Shown here in pieces: positions 22,429 through 35,315 of a stretch of 64,000 nucleotides of DNA. Origin of the DNA: Chara braunii. Lineage: Eukaryota > Streptophyta > Charophyceae > Charales > Characeae. The stretch's first letter is position 1. Each line of letters opens with the position of its first letter. A model generated the notes under the pieces. It saw only the letters and a list, made by a program, of their open reading frames with translations, made no database searches and was not told the DNA's origin. Location of the stretch: NCBI GenBank assembly GCA_003427395.1, contig BFEA01000342.1:1164061-1228060 (forward strand), written 5' to 3'. Both the position numbers and the translations under genes were made by a program.

Positions 22429-22947
22429 TCAATCTGTCGGTTTACGCCATAGACCACAGAGGTAATTCCTGAAAATTCGCAAGCAATGAAGGACTGTCAA
22501 AGTCTCGTGTGTAAACTGAGAGTAATTTCTCTCAGTTGTATTAAGTTTTCGACTTTCGAACCTCAAAGGTTGTTCTTCCCCCTCGCAATCTTTCTGAATC
22601 AACACACCTCCCAAGGCAGTTGGCCCTGCGTCAGTTTCTACAATAAAAGGCCTTGTTAGTGTGGCGGCATGATCAGGCACCCCCAACACTAACCCTCCTT
22701 CCTCGAATTCCTTCTTCAAGCCTTTAATCACTAATTCCTGTTGGTCTCCCCATTCCCAGTCTTGACCTTGGCGCACGGACTTTCTCAATTGCTCCGCCTT
22801 TGCCGCAAACACTTTAATGAACACTCTCCAAAACCCACACGTTCCCAGGAAGCTCCTTACTTTCGTGATTGTCTCAAATGGTGTTGGCCATTCGAGAATC
22901 TTGTTAATCTTCTTAGTATCTCGCCGACGACCCCTCTCGTCGAACAC
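22429..22947 (-). pseudogene. Element C RNase H region
   Basis: The 172-residue minus-strand frame starts in the RT thumb (I-L-E-W-P-T-P-F-E-T-I then V-R-S-F-L-G-T-C-G-F-W-R). It continues into RNase H with V-E-T-D-A-G-P-T-A-L-G-G-V-L-I-Q (about 22645-22600) and P-L-R-F-E-S-R-K-L-N-T-T-E-R-N-Y-S. It truncates after F-R-N-Y-L-C-G-L, before the last catalytic aspartate. The variant wording differs from elements B, D and F, so C belongs to another Ty3 lineage. Confidence 0.82.
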
Positions 22948-23692
22948 ACCTTAAGATTGTTGCTCCACGCATACAATGCCTCGACTTTGTTCCACTCGGA
23001 GTGAGGTTATGCTTTTTTAGCATGTCTAGGACTTTGCATAGATCTTGCACATGATCTCAGACAAAACGTCTAATCCCTGGCCCTACCTCCTACTCATCCT
23101 TCTCTTTTGACCCTTTCACAGCCAGATCATCAATGTATGGTTGCGTAATATGGGGGCTTACTGGCTGCATTGTTCTCACCATATGCCTTTGGACCATTGC
23201 GACTACATTCGTCCACCCTTGCGGTGCAACATTCATGTGAATCAGACCCCGAGGAGTGTGCATTGTCGTCATAGGCCTGTCTAATGGGTAACCAGAATAT
23301 AGATCTATAAGTGAAATTATAGATCGCCCTGCGCAAGCCTCCGAAAGTGCATCGGCATTCGACAGACCACCTGCGTCCCTTACAGTCACAACATTTAATC
23401 GTTGTAGATCCTGTACCCATCGCAAAGTCCCATTGGGCTTGACAAAGCAAAACCAAGGGGAGGCATACGGTCCACTCGAGTAGTCTGACACATGAGTGCG
23501 GATTTTCCCATCGAGGTCGTTGACCACTTTCTCCTCATCAGCCGGATTGGGATATCGCGCACCTCGTAAATTCCATGGTTCATGTGGCACGGTGTGTATC
23601 CGAATCATCGAAATCTTATCAACGTCTAGCCGACCACACTCATCGTCATTAAAGGCATAGGCAGTATGTCTCCCTCTTATGGTCTCCACCAC
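22948..23692 (-). pseudogene. Element C reverse transcriptase
   Basis: The minus-strand frame 23692-23090 covers the RT fingers and palm: S-P-W-F-C-F-V-K-P-N-G-T-L-R-W-V-Q-D-L-Q-R-L-N, S-L-I-D-L-Y-S-G-Y and the catalytic P-Y-I-D-D-L (about 23126-23110). S-G-Y runs straight into P-L-D-R-P, shorter than the usual S-G-Y-x-Q spacing, so a small deletion is likely. The stretch 22948-23089 joining it to RNase H has frame breaks. Y-I-D-D replaces the Y-L-D-D of the other elements here. Confidence 0.82.
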
Positions 23693-24876
23693 TTAACTGC
23701 CTTTCCTGCGCTGTAAGGAAATCTGACTCCCTAATTATCAGCGCCCCTTCCGTTTCCTGATTGATACGACATGGCCCGCCCGCTGCTTTCTCGCACATTC
23801 GTTGTATCAACTCTCGCTCCCGCTCGTACTAAACTTCTTGTTCCTCAGTCACGAGTACGGGAACTGGGCGGCATTTATGATCTACCCTTTTCTACCGCCT
23901 TTGTGATCCTTGCTTAAGCCTAACCCTAAAAAAAGGCCGAGTTGCGCTCTGGGGTTGGGCTCCTGCCGATCCTCCTATCCTTCCAGGCGTTCGATATACC
24001 AACTCCACCTCTCCTTCTCCCATCTGTTCCACCACCTTCTCTCTCAGGGCCTCTACAGCCTCTGGATCTGTCATCCCATAGGTCGACACTATGTCTATAG
24101 CATCGCCTATACTGGCCAGGGTAAGAGTCAGTGCTTCAGGTTTCCTCTCCTCTTCAACTTCGCCGCCCTCTAACCTCTTCCTTTCTTCTTCTGACTCTTC
24201 AATCGTGAAAGAGTCAGGGTTGGGCCGGTTCCTTATGCTTCTAGGCCCCGTGTTCTTACACGTGACAATCTCATAATTGCCACACACCGGGTCACACAAA
24301 ACGAGGATCATGGTTCCGCCATGCTTATCAAGTATGTCGGTCTCTGTTCGACTTAAGAAGGATCGACCCAGCAGGATGGGGTGATCGAGATCAGGCATTA
24401 CAAAAAAACGACTTCTCACCTTCACGTTCCCAATCTCCAAAATCACCCCCGATGCAGTCCCCACAAATACCGATCGACTATTCGCTCCCATCAGGACTCC
24501 GTTATCGGAGCAATCTATTTTCATTCCGAAGCGCAAAGCATGCTCCTCTTTTATGAGGTTCATCTCCGCGCCGCTGTCCACCATCGCCGAGCATGCTTTC
24601 CCTTTTACTACTACCTCCAGACTTCCACATGCAATAGACTTCCAGTCCATCTTTGTGCCGGTCTCTGCCCACTCTGCTTCCTTGGGGATTATCGCCCCCA
24701 ATTGCACGCTAGCCACCATCTTTCTGGACAATCGAGCTTTGAGCTCGTCCCGAAGCCTTGGGGCTGATGCCAACACGTCCTTCAGGTTCATAAGGTGATT
24801 ATGACCCTCAAGGATTCTATCCATCATCTCCTCTACGTCATAACCTTCTTCCACCCAGACATCGTACTTCCTTTAC
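23693..24876 (-). pseudogene. Element C aspartic protease region
   Basis: The minus-strand frame 24854-23892 (320 residues) carries a complete-looking retropepsin: S-A-M-V-D-S-G-A-E-M-N-L-I (about residues 89-101), N-G-V-L-M-G-A-N-S-R-S-V-F and D-H-P-I-L-L-G-R-S-F-L (about residues 157-167). An acidic linker follows. Between 23693 and 23891 the link to RT is not readable in one frame. The protease would mature the Gag-Pol protein. Confidence 0.82.
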
Positions 24877-24879
24877 TTC

Positions 24880-25700
24880 CCTTCCGGAACTTTGTCCGAG
24901 TCTGCCTTAACATCCCTCTTTTTCGCTCTCAACTCGGCCCTCTTATCCTCTTCTCTCCTCTCTCATCCCTTTCATCCTCGTCCTCCGAGATGTCTACTGC
25001 CTCCTTTTCCCCACTAGGTTCAGGAACGTCCTTTGCCGGCTCATCAGAGCTTACCGGCCCCTTGGCCCTTGTCCTGACTGCTTGTGGTGCCCTTCCTGAC
25101 CTTGATGGTGGTCTATAAGCCATTCCGGATCGAGGCATCGGCCCCGAAACCGTTACGCCTAGCAAGTTCCCAGACCCTCCTTGCGATCCTGGACCCATAT
25201 CATAGAGATACATGAGTGACTTTTTACCTCTCCACTCCTGGACCTCCTCACACATACTGGTCAATTTGTCTTGATATCTTCCTATTTTCGCCACTAGATC
25301 CTCCATTCTTTCCATCGTTCTTCGAATCTCATTCCAGTAACCTTCCTCTATCTCATCGTCAAATTCTACCACAATTGGTTCTTCCCTAACGGTACCGGCT
25401 TTCCTTTCCTGCTCCATCTCCCCATTCTCTCCTATATCTTCTACCCTCACATCAAGGCGGGCGCCCTCCTCTTGCCAAATCCGAAACATAGCCGGAGGAG
25501 CTGGTGGCATGCCGGCCTCGACTCTTCGCAAGGCCTCCTTTCTTGTTCCACCAGGGGTCTTTGGGTCAATGTAGTATCTAAACCAAAACTTGATGGTGCG
25601 ACCTTTCTGCCCACAATGCCAACAAATGGCATTCCTTCCTCCAATCTATTCGTCCTCTGCCAAAACCTCGTCCGCCGTCCTGACTACCCTGACTACCCGA
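24880..25700 (-). pseudogene. Element C gag C-terminal part with degenerate zinc knuckle
   Basis: The minus-strand reading at about 25635-25590 gives C-W-H-C-G-Q-K-G-R-T-I-K-F-W, which is a CCHC knuckle with H changed to R and the last C changed to W. The following 200-residue frame (25531-24929) is acidic and helical (R-R-T-M-E-R-M-E-D-L-V-A-K-I) and ends in a Ser/Pro/Glu-rich segment. The same frame runs through the knuckle. RNA binding by this copy would be impaired. Confidence 0.72.
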
Positions 25701-27011
25701 CGCATTCCAATCCCCATTTCCTCATCCGGTGGAATTACCACCTCCATTTCCTCTTCCGTTTCCTCCGCCACCACCATTTCCTCGCCCTCGGCCCCATCCT
25801 TGATTCTATCCTCGTCCGCCGCCTTGATTTCCTTGCGACCCTTGTGGCATCGATTGTTGAGGTTGGCTTGGTTGGGGGTTCGGGTGGCTTACCTGTTGAG
25901 ATTGGGGCCTTGGACATCCGCAGGAAGCCATACTTAACGGGGCCCCTGCATATGACCCATGCGGTCCACTTATCGGCCATGGTGCGTATGGGTTGTACCC
26001 CGGCCAAGGACTTGGGGGTCCATAGCCTGGCCACAACCCATAGGGTGTCGGCGTTGTCTGTCCATGCGACTCGGGAGGCGGTAGTGCTATCGCTTGTGGA
26101 ATTTGGCCGTTTCCTGAGCCTTGCCCTCCTTGAATCAAATTCTTCGCCTTTCTTTGAGCCTTTGTTAACTTTGGAGGCTCAGGCTCCTCTTCCTCTTCTT
26201 CTTCCTCTTCTAACTCTTCTCTCGTAGCCGCCTTCTTTCCTTTCCCTTGGACGTGGTTATTGTCAGCACCTTCTTCGGGGCACTTGCTTCTCTCGAGGCC
26301 TCTAGCTGGGCCACCACCTCCTCTACTACCTTTTTCAAATTCTGGCCACCACCAATTGCGCCGTCTATTGCTTTCCTTTTTCTCCTCGCCTGTTTCATTT
26401 GGAAGAGGTCAACTTGGTCCAGTTCCCCGTCTGTTACGCCCTCCTTTATGGTGACCCAAGTCAGTTTCTTTCCTGGAGCGCCTTTTCTTGTCAGTGTCGA
26501 GGCTTCAAAGTTGGTGAAGTGCCCCAAAAATGTGGCACATTGTTCTTCTTCTGCCATCCCCGGGACTTTTCTTGCCATTTTCTCAAAAGCCGTAGCGAAC
26601 GCACCCACCGTAGTGAACTCGTTCCGGCTCGACATCTCTAGGTCCGCCTTTGTCAGCAGGCCATCTCCCAACTTGAAGCGCCTCTGCATCTCCTCTTTGA
26701 ATGTTGACCAGTCTCCATTCGCACCGGTTGCTACTTTTCTGAATTTTGGACTGAGCTCCCACCAGACATACCTTGGCATCAATTTGAACTTGTCATGTTC
26801 TGATGCCTCACTCGTAACCTGTTCCAACAACTCCAATCATTCTGACACCCCATTCCCATCGAACAGGAAGATGTCAACTTTGGGCACCTGTAGTCGTGCC
26901 AGTTCTCTTTTCTCCAATGCTTTGACAAAGTCTTCCGGCGTAGTAGCTGAGCCCCGCTCGATTCCATCCGCGTCCGATATCTCTATATCCCTTTGTGGAC
27001 CAACCTGTTAG
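25701..27011 (-). pseudogene. Element C gag capsid region
   Basis: On the minus strand an initial part (27011-26840) reads through D-A-D-G-I-E-R-G-S, V-P-K-V-D-I-F-L-F-D-G-N-G-V-S-E and hits a TGA at 26837-26839, probably a former Trp codon. The capsid continues as the 208-residue frame 26836-26210 (L-M-P-R-Y-V-W-W-E-L-S-P, W-S-T-F-K-E-E-M-Q-R-R-F, F-E-K-M-A-R-K-V-P). The next frame (26138-25806) is Pro/Gly/Gln-rich with W-P-G-Y repeats. The capsid fold is recognised from the Ty3 pattern of spaced Trp/Phe residues, not from a search. Confidence 0.75.
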
Positions 27012-27332
27012 GAATAAGAGGGATAGTCCGCCAAAATAGTTTGTCAAATTCCAGGGGACCTTTCCTAAGCCATTTCTAGACACCTCGCCTCTAAAGTTCA
27101 TCTAACCACTCTTCTATTAATCACCACTAATTATTTAAATTCATATATACAACCTTAGCCATATTCATAATCACGTGCTCTTACTGTACATATTATCGCC
27201 CGTATCATAACTTTCATACCATATACGCCTCTCTTATATAAGACAATCCAAAACATATGGGTTTTGTCGTTTTGCCTGGATCATCAGCCTGCACCTAACC
27301 TGGGTTCGTTCACTAAGGACCCCAGTAGGCAG
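27012..27332 (-). other. Element C leader
   Basis: This short AT-rich leader lies between the primer binding site and gag (minus-strand sense). No separate gene or hairpin like that of B and F was found. Confidence 0.55.
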
Positions 27333-27337
27333 CCGAG

Positions 27338-27356
27338 AACCTCGACAACGGCGCCA
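27338..27356 (-). other. Element C primer binding site (tRNA-Asp type)
   Basis: The minus strand reads TGGCGCCGTTGTCGAGGTT starting two bases inside the LTR end. From family knowledge this matches the 3' end of plant tRNA-Asp (complement TGGCGCCGTTGCCGGGG) with two mismatches in 17. It proves which repeat is the 5' LTR and the strand of the element. Confidence 0.82.
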
Positions 27357-29469
27357 CCTGCCGGGCGCATCGGTCCCGCACGGGGACCCTCTCAGCCGCG
27401 TTACGCAGGATTTGGCAGGACTTGTCGCGGATGAGCGTTTTGCCGCTCCGACCGAGTGCGCCAGCCGTACCTCTCGCGAGACCCTATGACAGGACACGGT
27501 CACGCGAGGCACCGCCCACCTCCACCTGCGGGGGCTGTCACCATCCCTTAGGTGGGCGTATCCCCGCCGAGCTACCGAACCACATGCGAAGGCTTTTCGT
27601 ATGCAATCGCAGAGGTGGCCCGGCCAAGGGCGTTTCTCACTCGCTGTAGCATAGGGGGTACGCGCGGTCAACGCCCCTCAATCAGACCCACACGTGAATC
27701 AACACATTTGGGGGGCTGAGGTCCCAAGCACGATTCGTCGTCGGTCGACTAGGACGCAATCCACTCACCACACGTTACACCACACAAATTAAAAAAAATA
27801 CACACAAACACAACACAAACTCTCCTAGTCCCTTTAGTATCCGACCCATAACTTTCTGAGCCAGAATTCGGTTAGGCGTCGCGCGTAAGACTTAGTATAA
27901 AATTGCGCGGACGTAGGGCCTTTCATATCGACTAGCCATGCGAGCATACGCAAGCAATAGCAACGATGGAGTACTACGTGGTACCTTTAGTCGGGCGATC
28001 CTCGATAGTCTCGAGGGCCATGTTCGACATTCAAGTGTCGGCTGACACGCGCCTTGAGGGGTTAATCTCTCGACGCTAGACAACCACCAAGGCGGTTGAT
28101 CACCACACCCTCTTCTGCACCCTGTGGAGAGTGGGTGGTAAACAGGTTCAAACTTGTGGTGGCAGTCAACTCTCGTGGCCTAGGAGGCAAGCTCCATCAT
28201 CCAGGGCCTGGAGAGAAATCAAGGGGTTTGACTTTGACGTCCAACCAAAAATAATTTTAAAGAGTAAGAGTAAGGATAATCCACATAGTCAAGCAGAAGT
28301 TTGTGTATTAGACGATCACTCTCACATCAATTGTGTGGCTTGTCCATCAGCATTCACGCAATAGTCAGACTATCACCAAGCTCAATTCAAAAGATCTCAT
28401 AAACATACCTGCGATCACACAAGGTTCAAACAACAACAACATCACACACACTAAGGGAGTCAACTTTACTGCTTTTCTGTGACTCACACCCTGCCTTGTG
28501 CATACAAACCCCAACCAATTTCCACCATCCCTAAAATGACGGTACTCGATCTTTTAGAAATGGCCATTTAAAAACAAGTCTGGGTGAAAAACCTTAATAA
28601 ACATAACAACCCACAAGAGCCAAGGCCTTAGGTTGAGATGCAGAAGGCAGAAAGTTGTGTCGTAAACCGATGAATCGACAACCGACCTGTTATCAGTGAT
28701 AACAGAAGATGATGCTCTGTAGGATCAGGCTGAGCAAGTCAAACCTTCAATCGAATTCGCAGCCCTGTATCACAGTACAGACCAAAGAGAGCCACTACTC
28801 CGTTTGAGCCAAATGGAGAACGTGCTCCATTTCGTAGCCTAGCTCCTCTACTAGCTTTCTTCCACAAAAACCCTTGAAACTTTCGACAGTATCTTTTCCC
28901 TAGACAGGGCAGATTGTCAATTTCTTCCTAGCAGAAAATAATCCAACTCTCCAAATTTTGCAAATTTCGGCAGCGCTTCCCGTAGGAAAAGTGCCTTTTC
29001 GAAATTTTCAGGTGTCCAAAAATGACCAACTCCCTCAGACTTGTAAAAATTTCAGCAGCGCTCCCCGTAGGAACAGGGGACTGCCAAGATTTATACAAAG
29101 CTGAAATTACAAGGACAAAACACAACTATACTTGGGACCAACTCCCGACACTTACCTGATAGTTAGAACCAGAGATAGTCTGCACGATCCCTTCTTGAGG
29201 ATGACATCGTGAAGTAACACCGATGCTAACTCCTACTGCGGTCAGTCCTATCTTATCCCAAGTTCCCCATCATCCATCTCATCTACCTATAGCTCCAGCA
29301 CTCGGCGAGCATAAAAAGTGACTAAGCTATCAAAAAGGAGATCCCCAGAGATACCCCAAAAGAAACATACATGGGTGAGCACAACAAAATCTCTCAGTAA
29401 CCCACAGGTTCCTTTCCAGGTCACATAGTTCGTTCAGAAAGCCTCTTTATTCCCTTTTTACCCCTCCTT

Positions 29470-30865
29470 ACATAAGGCATAGGATCAGCCAACCCAACTT
29501 ATGGATGTGACTGATCTGCCGATTTATATGGCTAGGCCACATTAACTTATGGTGCCCTAACCTGGTAAAACAAGTATACGTAAGGCATAGGACCAAACCA
29601 CACCAACTTATGGTGTGACCAGTTTTTGCCTACACGATTGGCATAAGGCGTATGACCGGGCCGCACCAACTTATGGTGAGGCTGGTCAGCCTGAACCTGT
29701 TTTTGCCTACACGATTNGTTTTTGCCTACACGATTGGCATAAGGCGTATGACCGGGCCGCACCAACTTATGGTGAGGCTGGTCAGCCTGAACCTGTTTTT
29801 GCCTACACGATTGGCATAAGGCGTATGACCGGGCCGCACCAACTTATGGTGAGGCTGGTCAGCCTGAACGTTCGGCATAACAACGAACTAAACCTCTTCA
29901 ACTTATGAGGGGCCAGCCTTAGCCTAAACAACGACAAAGGGCATATGACCAGAACACAACAACTTATGTTGTGCCTAGCCAACGCACACGATGACATATG
30001 GCGTAAAACTAGGCTACTCAACTTATGAGTAGTCTAGCTCGCCTAAACAAGCAAACAAGCGCGTGTGACTGAACAACCCGCAACTTATGCGTTCGCCCAG
30101 CCTCCGCAACACAACTACATTCAATAAGTAGAGTCACAAGTTCTTTCTGTCTTCAGACGAGTGGTCAGGTCACCTCAACTTATGAGACTCCCCATCCACA
30201 CATCAACTTATATTTAGAAACAAAGATAGTCAAGTTTTATATTCTCTCTCTGCCCTTTGTGTTATCAAGGGCATAAGACCAACTACCCAACTTATGGATG
30301 AGTCAGCCTGCCCAAGGTTACCACTCAAATTTTATACTACTCATCTTATTTCTCCTCTGCTTTGTCTGCTACCGGCTTATATGGCTAGATCTCCCAACTT
30401 ATGGCGCCCAGCCTGGCAATGATATACATAATATATAGTTGTATCAGATTGTATGCTCAAATTCTCCTTATGTTGGCGGCTCATGACTTGACCACACCAA
30501 CTTATGGTGTGAATAGTCTGCCTGAACAAGTAGACATAAGGCATATGACCGATTCACACGAACTTATGATGTGGTCAGTTTCTGCCTAAACAAATTGACG
30601 TAAGGCGTATGACCGGGCCACACCATCTTATGGCGGGGCTGGCCAGCCTGAACATTTGGCATACCCAAAGATCTGGACCACCTCAACTTATGAGTCCAAC
30701 CTTTGCCTCAACTTATGTTGTGCCCCGGTCAGCACAAACAGTTACATATGGCGTAGAGCCTGGCTACCCAACTTATGAGTAGTCTAGCCCAGCCTAGACA
30801 AGTAACGAGTGCGTATGACTGAACAACCCGCAACTTATGCGTTCGCTCAGTCTCCGTGACACAAC
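29470..30865. repeat. AACTTAT hairpin array, right LTR copy
   Basis: It matches the array at 10713-11888, with nearly twenty core words. One unit containing GGGCCGCACC-AACTTATGGTGAGG is present three times in a row at about 29640-29870, around a single N. That local expansion may be an assembly artefact. Confidence 0.78.
29717..29717. other. Single-N join
   Basis: One N is flanked on both sides by GTTTTTGCCTACACGATT. This looks like an unmerged overlap at a contig join. Confidence 0.7.
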
Positions 30866-30974
30866 AACAAGCAAATTCGCAGATCTGTCTTGTCTGAATT
30901 CACACAAATAGTCTGACTTCATCATACATACTTGCCAATTTTACTCTTTCGAAACAAAGTCCTGAACTCAAACA

Positions 30975-31004
30975 NNNNNNNNNNNNNNNNNNNNNNNNNN
31001 NNNN
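30975..31004. other. Assembly gap (30 N)
   Basis: GAAACAAAGTCCTGAACTCA appears immediately left and right of the N run. The left LTR has one copy with no gap (about 11986-12010), so the true gap length is probably negative. Confidence 0.85.
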
Positions 31005-33355
31005 GAAACAAAGTCCTGAACTCAAACAAGCAAGAAAAACAGTTATCTTTTCTCAGTCATACTTACAGGCACACAATAACAAAAGGATAATACAGTTTAT
31101 GGATGGGATCACACGTGTAAATCGATCATATTCCCTAAGTGTTCCCTGCCTCGAGAACCCCCCGCCTAGGCTCCGGCAGAGCTCCCGCAATCGGTGGGGT
31201 GGACCTCCCACAAGGTCTTACTGCGGTCCTACGGGTTGCAATCCCGCCTGCCGCCTTCCTCTCGTAACCTTAGACAAGACTTAGAGTAAGAAGGGCAGCT
31301 GGAGGGGTTTCAGACGCTCGAGATACAAGGGTGGGACAGACTCAACTCGCAGAAGAGGGCCTTGTAATCTTCAATCTCCTGAGGGCCCGCAATGATGGCC
31401 AATGGAATACGAGCCATGGCCGAAACGCAAGTAGTAGCCTCCTGACAATCTCTCAAGTCGCAACAGTAACTGCCTTTGCAGACTTTGACCACCCCTCGAG
31501 GTCTTCAATGTCGCCAACCCCCCCTCTTTGACCAAAACACCTCTACGCAGTCTAGAAAGGCTGCGTCAGAATAAAGCGCGCCCGTCACTCTATTCAGTAT
31601 GCAAACAAGATGTGGCAACCCACTGAAACCGCGCGATTAGTAGTTGTGCACAGCAAGTAAACTCCGTGGTAGCGCTCAATCACCAAGTACAGATGCCACA
31701 ATGGCGCACCTACCAATACACAACAGCATGTGCCCCACGATGTGCACAACATAATGCACAACAATGTACTCGACAATACGCACAATACTTGCCCAGTGGG
31801 AACCCCGCAGTATGCTCATCAGCTCAACCCCAGCTACCTCAAGCCGAGAACACCCGCTGACCGTAGCTACGAAAATATGGACGGATCTCCAAGCCACGAC
31901 AGTAACCCGAAGTAAAGTGTAGTTGCAGGGCAACAGCAACACCTACCCCGTATCAACTAGACGATAAAAGCAAAGGCTGCAGTAGTTTCTGAGCCACAGT
32001 AGCTTCAGTTCCTCTCAGACTACAACCATTGGCAAAGGTACTCATTCCATAAGCAAGTTCAGAAATCTGCTGCGTGTCCCAACCCGTGTACAACAAAACA
32101 CAGCAATGTGCCGCAAGCCAACTATGTGCAACAATCTCGCATTGCTGCGCAGCAATCCACAGTGAATCCTCAACTGTATGTGCAGCAAAACACCGTGGCA
32201 GCGCAGCCCGAGTACTGCAAGCTCTGCGCAGTAGAAGTTGTTAGCCCTTTGTACTGATACTTCTGCAGGCCACTAACAACGAGCAGCGGTACATCGTACT
32301 CGAATCAATTCTCAAAACTGGTCAGCAGCAAGGGCTCATAAAAAAAAAAAAAACCACCAATTCGAACTATCAACCAGTAACCCAAAGTGGAGACCGAGCA
32401 TTGGTGAAATGATGAACTCACTTGCAATATCGCATTGAAACCCAGATACTACCCCGAGAAAGCTAAGCAATGAACCCAAATGTCAACAAGGACTTCCCCT
32501 CACCACTACCAACAGACTGCGCCAGGATCGGGATGTGAAACAGCACCAGGATCCCGACGGCGAGTGTGATGATGACACACCACCTACATAGGAAAGAGGG
32601 GACCGCTACTTGGATCAAGACCAAAATGGCGATCGTGATGGTGATGGAGGGGGAAATCGTGCGTTGTTATACCGTCTGTCGGCAAGATGGGAATGTATCT
32701 TCCGCTAGGACATGTCAAGATACATCATCGGATGTCAGCTCTCACGCTAGGCACGCTCCTTCTTTCGCTCTCTTTCGCTCCTCCTCCTCTATCTGTCGTC
32801 GCCCTCTCCCTCAGGTCTGTACACCCTTCTTGTTATCAACATACCCGGTTACCATCCTCACTAGGTTCGCCTCTCTCTTCAATGGCACGACCAAGGGCGA
32901 CTTTGAAGTGGGGGTAGCTCGAATCAGAGGACTAACGAGCTCGGATTCGGGAAAGGCAGCGGTCCACGAGTCGGGGAGCTATGGGCAGAAAGTTGACAAC
33001 TGCGGTCTTAGCAATGATGGAGAAGCTCGATCAAGAGTGACGTGGCCATAACTGCAGGTGCCTCTCCGTCACCCACCAAAAGTGCAAAATGAGAGTGAAT
33101 CCTCTGCTACAATACAGGGCGATACATATCAGGTAGGCGCTTCTCTTCCTCAGTCTCTTCCGACTGTCATCTACCTCCTTTTATCTGATGCACCTGGCCG
33201 ATCCCTCGGCCAGGTTCCTGTTCTCTCTGCCCCGTGCTTAACGCTTGGGATGTGGCCGTCAAGAAAAAGATGACGGTCCCTGTAATCAAGACGCCCAGCA
33301 TCGGAATGAACACAACTGCTTCACTTCGGTGCTCCGCCAACTCTCAATGGTAAGT

Positions 33356-33357
<2 letters not shown>

Positions 33358-33408
<51 letters not shown>
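33358..33408. repeat. CT microsatellite
   Basis: An uninterrupted CT run of about 50 bases; the left LTR has a shorter interrupted run at about 14390-14416. Confidence 0.9.
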
Positions 33409-33411
<3 letters not shown>

Positions 33412-35164
33412 GCGCCTACTTTCCTTCGCGCGCACATGCAATGCTTCCGCCCGCCCCTGTCTGCATCCTGTCTTCTTCTTCTACCTACATCCATTCCTCT
33501 CTTCCTTTTTACGCGCATCTAACCCACATCATGCCCAGATTCATTAACCCCTCGTATGTTACGAACCATCATCGCTTCGACTACAAAATGCACCTGCATC
33601 GAATCTCACCAACGATGAGTGCTTGCTACTACCCATGGCAAGCACGACGAGCATCACAATATACAGGATGAGGACCGCCACCTCAGTTACGGTTGTTGGG
33701 ATTACGATTCCGATGACAACCCGAATGCCGAAATGAAAAACGGCCTCCACGGTGGCAGGCATGGGAACGACGGTTGGTGACAGTACCGAACTCGTCTCCG
33801 CTGAATCTTCCGCTAGAATGTGGTCGGGTGCATCGCCAAACTAGAGGTACGTTCTCTCTCTTCGCACAACCGTCTCTTGTTCTCCTCCCCCTTCGCGCTC
33901 TTTTCCTCTCTCTTTCTGCTAACCCCGCGCAATTCTCATTACAGTCATCCTAGCCCCCTTGTTTACTCCACTCAAAACCAAACCTCCCAAAAGAAAACGG
34001 CTTCTATCTCCGCCGGTTTCGTTATGGAGTGAACGCGCAATAACTCCCCCTCCCTCTGCTTCCACTTCTTTCTCGTCGTTTTCCCTGTCTGTCTCTGTCT
34101 TCGCTCTTGACTAGCGCAGCAGCTGCCGACGATCAAACGAAGCGATAAAGGCGAGCACCAACTCTAAATAGTGCCTATCAGTAAGACCTCCTCGGCTTGC
34201 TTGGCGTGGCGGGGTCTGGCCATCGGTCGCTACGAAATGGACCCGGCCTGACTAGCGCGAGATACTCACTCTTAGCAAGAGGGGAGCTACTGGGCGGACG
34301 GGCCCAGACAAATCATAAGTATCTACCGAATTCCCTCATTAAAGTTGGAACACGGGCTTGTACATCAACAGTTCACGAGTGTACCCACTGAGCTAGGCTC
34401 TTAGTACACGATCGATCCCGGTACCAGAGCCGGACCGCGTCCCAAATTGGGACAAAAATAAAATAAAATAACAAAAAAAATAATAATAAAAACTTGAAAA
34501 TTTAAGAAAATGAACAAGGGGAGGAGGATCGTCGGAACCCTGCCCTTAGTCCTGCCTATCGGGACCGCGGTCGGACTTCCTAGCAAAACTAAGGGGGATA
34601 GTCCCGTGGGACCGTCAACCCCTCAGTTTCCTCCATAAGATGGTCCTCCGCTCCTTCGTAGTCGGCTGGTGGCCTAGATCCCCAGATCTCCGTAGTATCA
34701 GTCTAAAGTCGTAACCTATAGGGCTAGGCCCAAGCTTGGAGGTAACCGGTGCGGACTTGGTTATAAAGACGTCCGGTTCACGCCCAGGCCTCTCGGACTG
34801 TGCTAAGCCCGCCATTTCTTTGGCTCTCAGGCTATATCATAGGTTCCTTTATACCCGGCCCTACTGCATCAAGGGGTCAGTTCCACCTGCCGCCGTCGTG
34901 CCTATGACACAACCACGCCGTTACTCAAACTTTCCCTACTAGGCTGTCTCCCCGAACTCGACTTTTATAGTGCCGCCCGCGGCTCCTACCGTTGACCAAT
35001 ATCATGGTCGGCCTGGGAAGTCCCGCAGTTTGCACCTCGCTAATCCTAGGGCTTTGGCCAGTAAGCCAAGCGGATTTGATGGCTAGATCTTATCCCAGAC
35101 CGCCCAAATGCCGGTCTCGGACACGGATCCGCTCCGCGTGGGCTACTGCAGACCTCTTCCGAGT

Positions 35165-35315
35165 TCACCACACGTGGTCAACCAGGGGTGTTATTTTCGA
35201 CGAATTTTGCACTATGGTCTCATATCGTTTGTTTATAAATTTTTGATGAAATTTGCACCGCAATTGCCAACAAAAACGGCGAATATTTGGCCCCCCGTTA
35301 ACCGTCTCTCTGAAA
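35165..35315. other. LTR segment unlike its partner LTR
   Basis: This AT-rich block, including TTTATAAATTTTTGATG, replaces the sequence at 16425-16595 of the left LTR. Flanks match on both sides. Confidence 0.65.

Noticed and set aside
26247-27011. 254-residue plus-strand frame
   Set aside because: It lies exactly antisense to the recognisable capsid region of element C, so it is a shadow frame.
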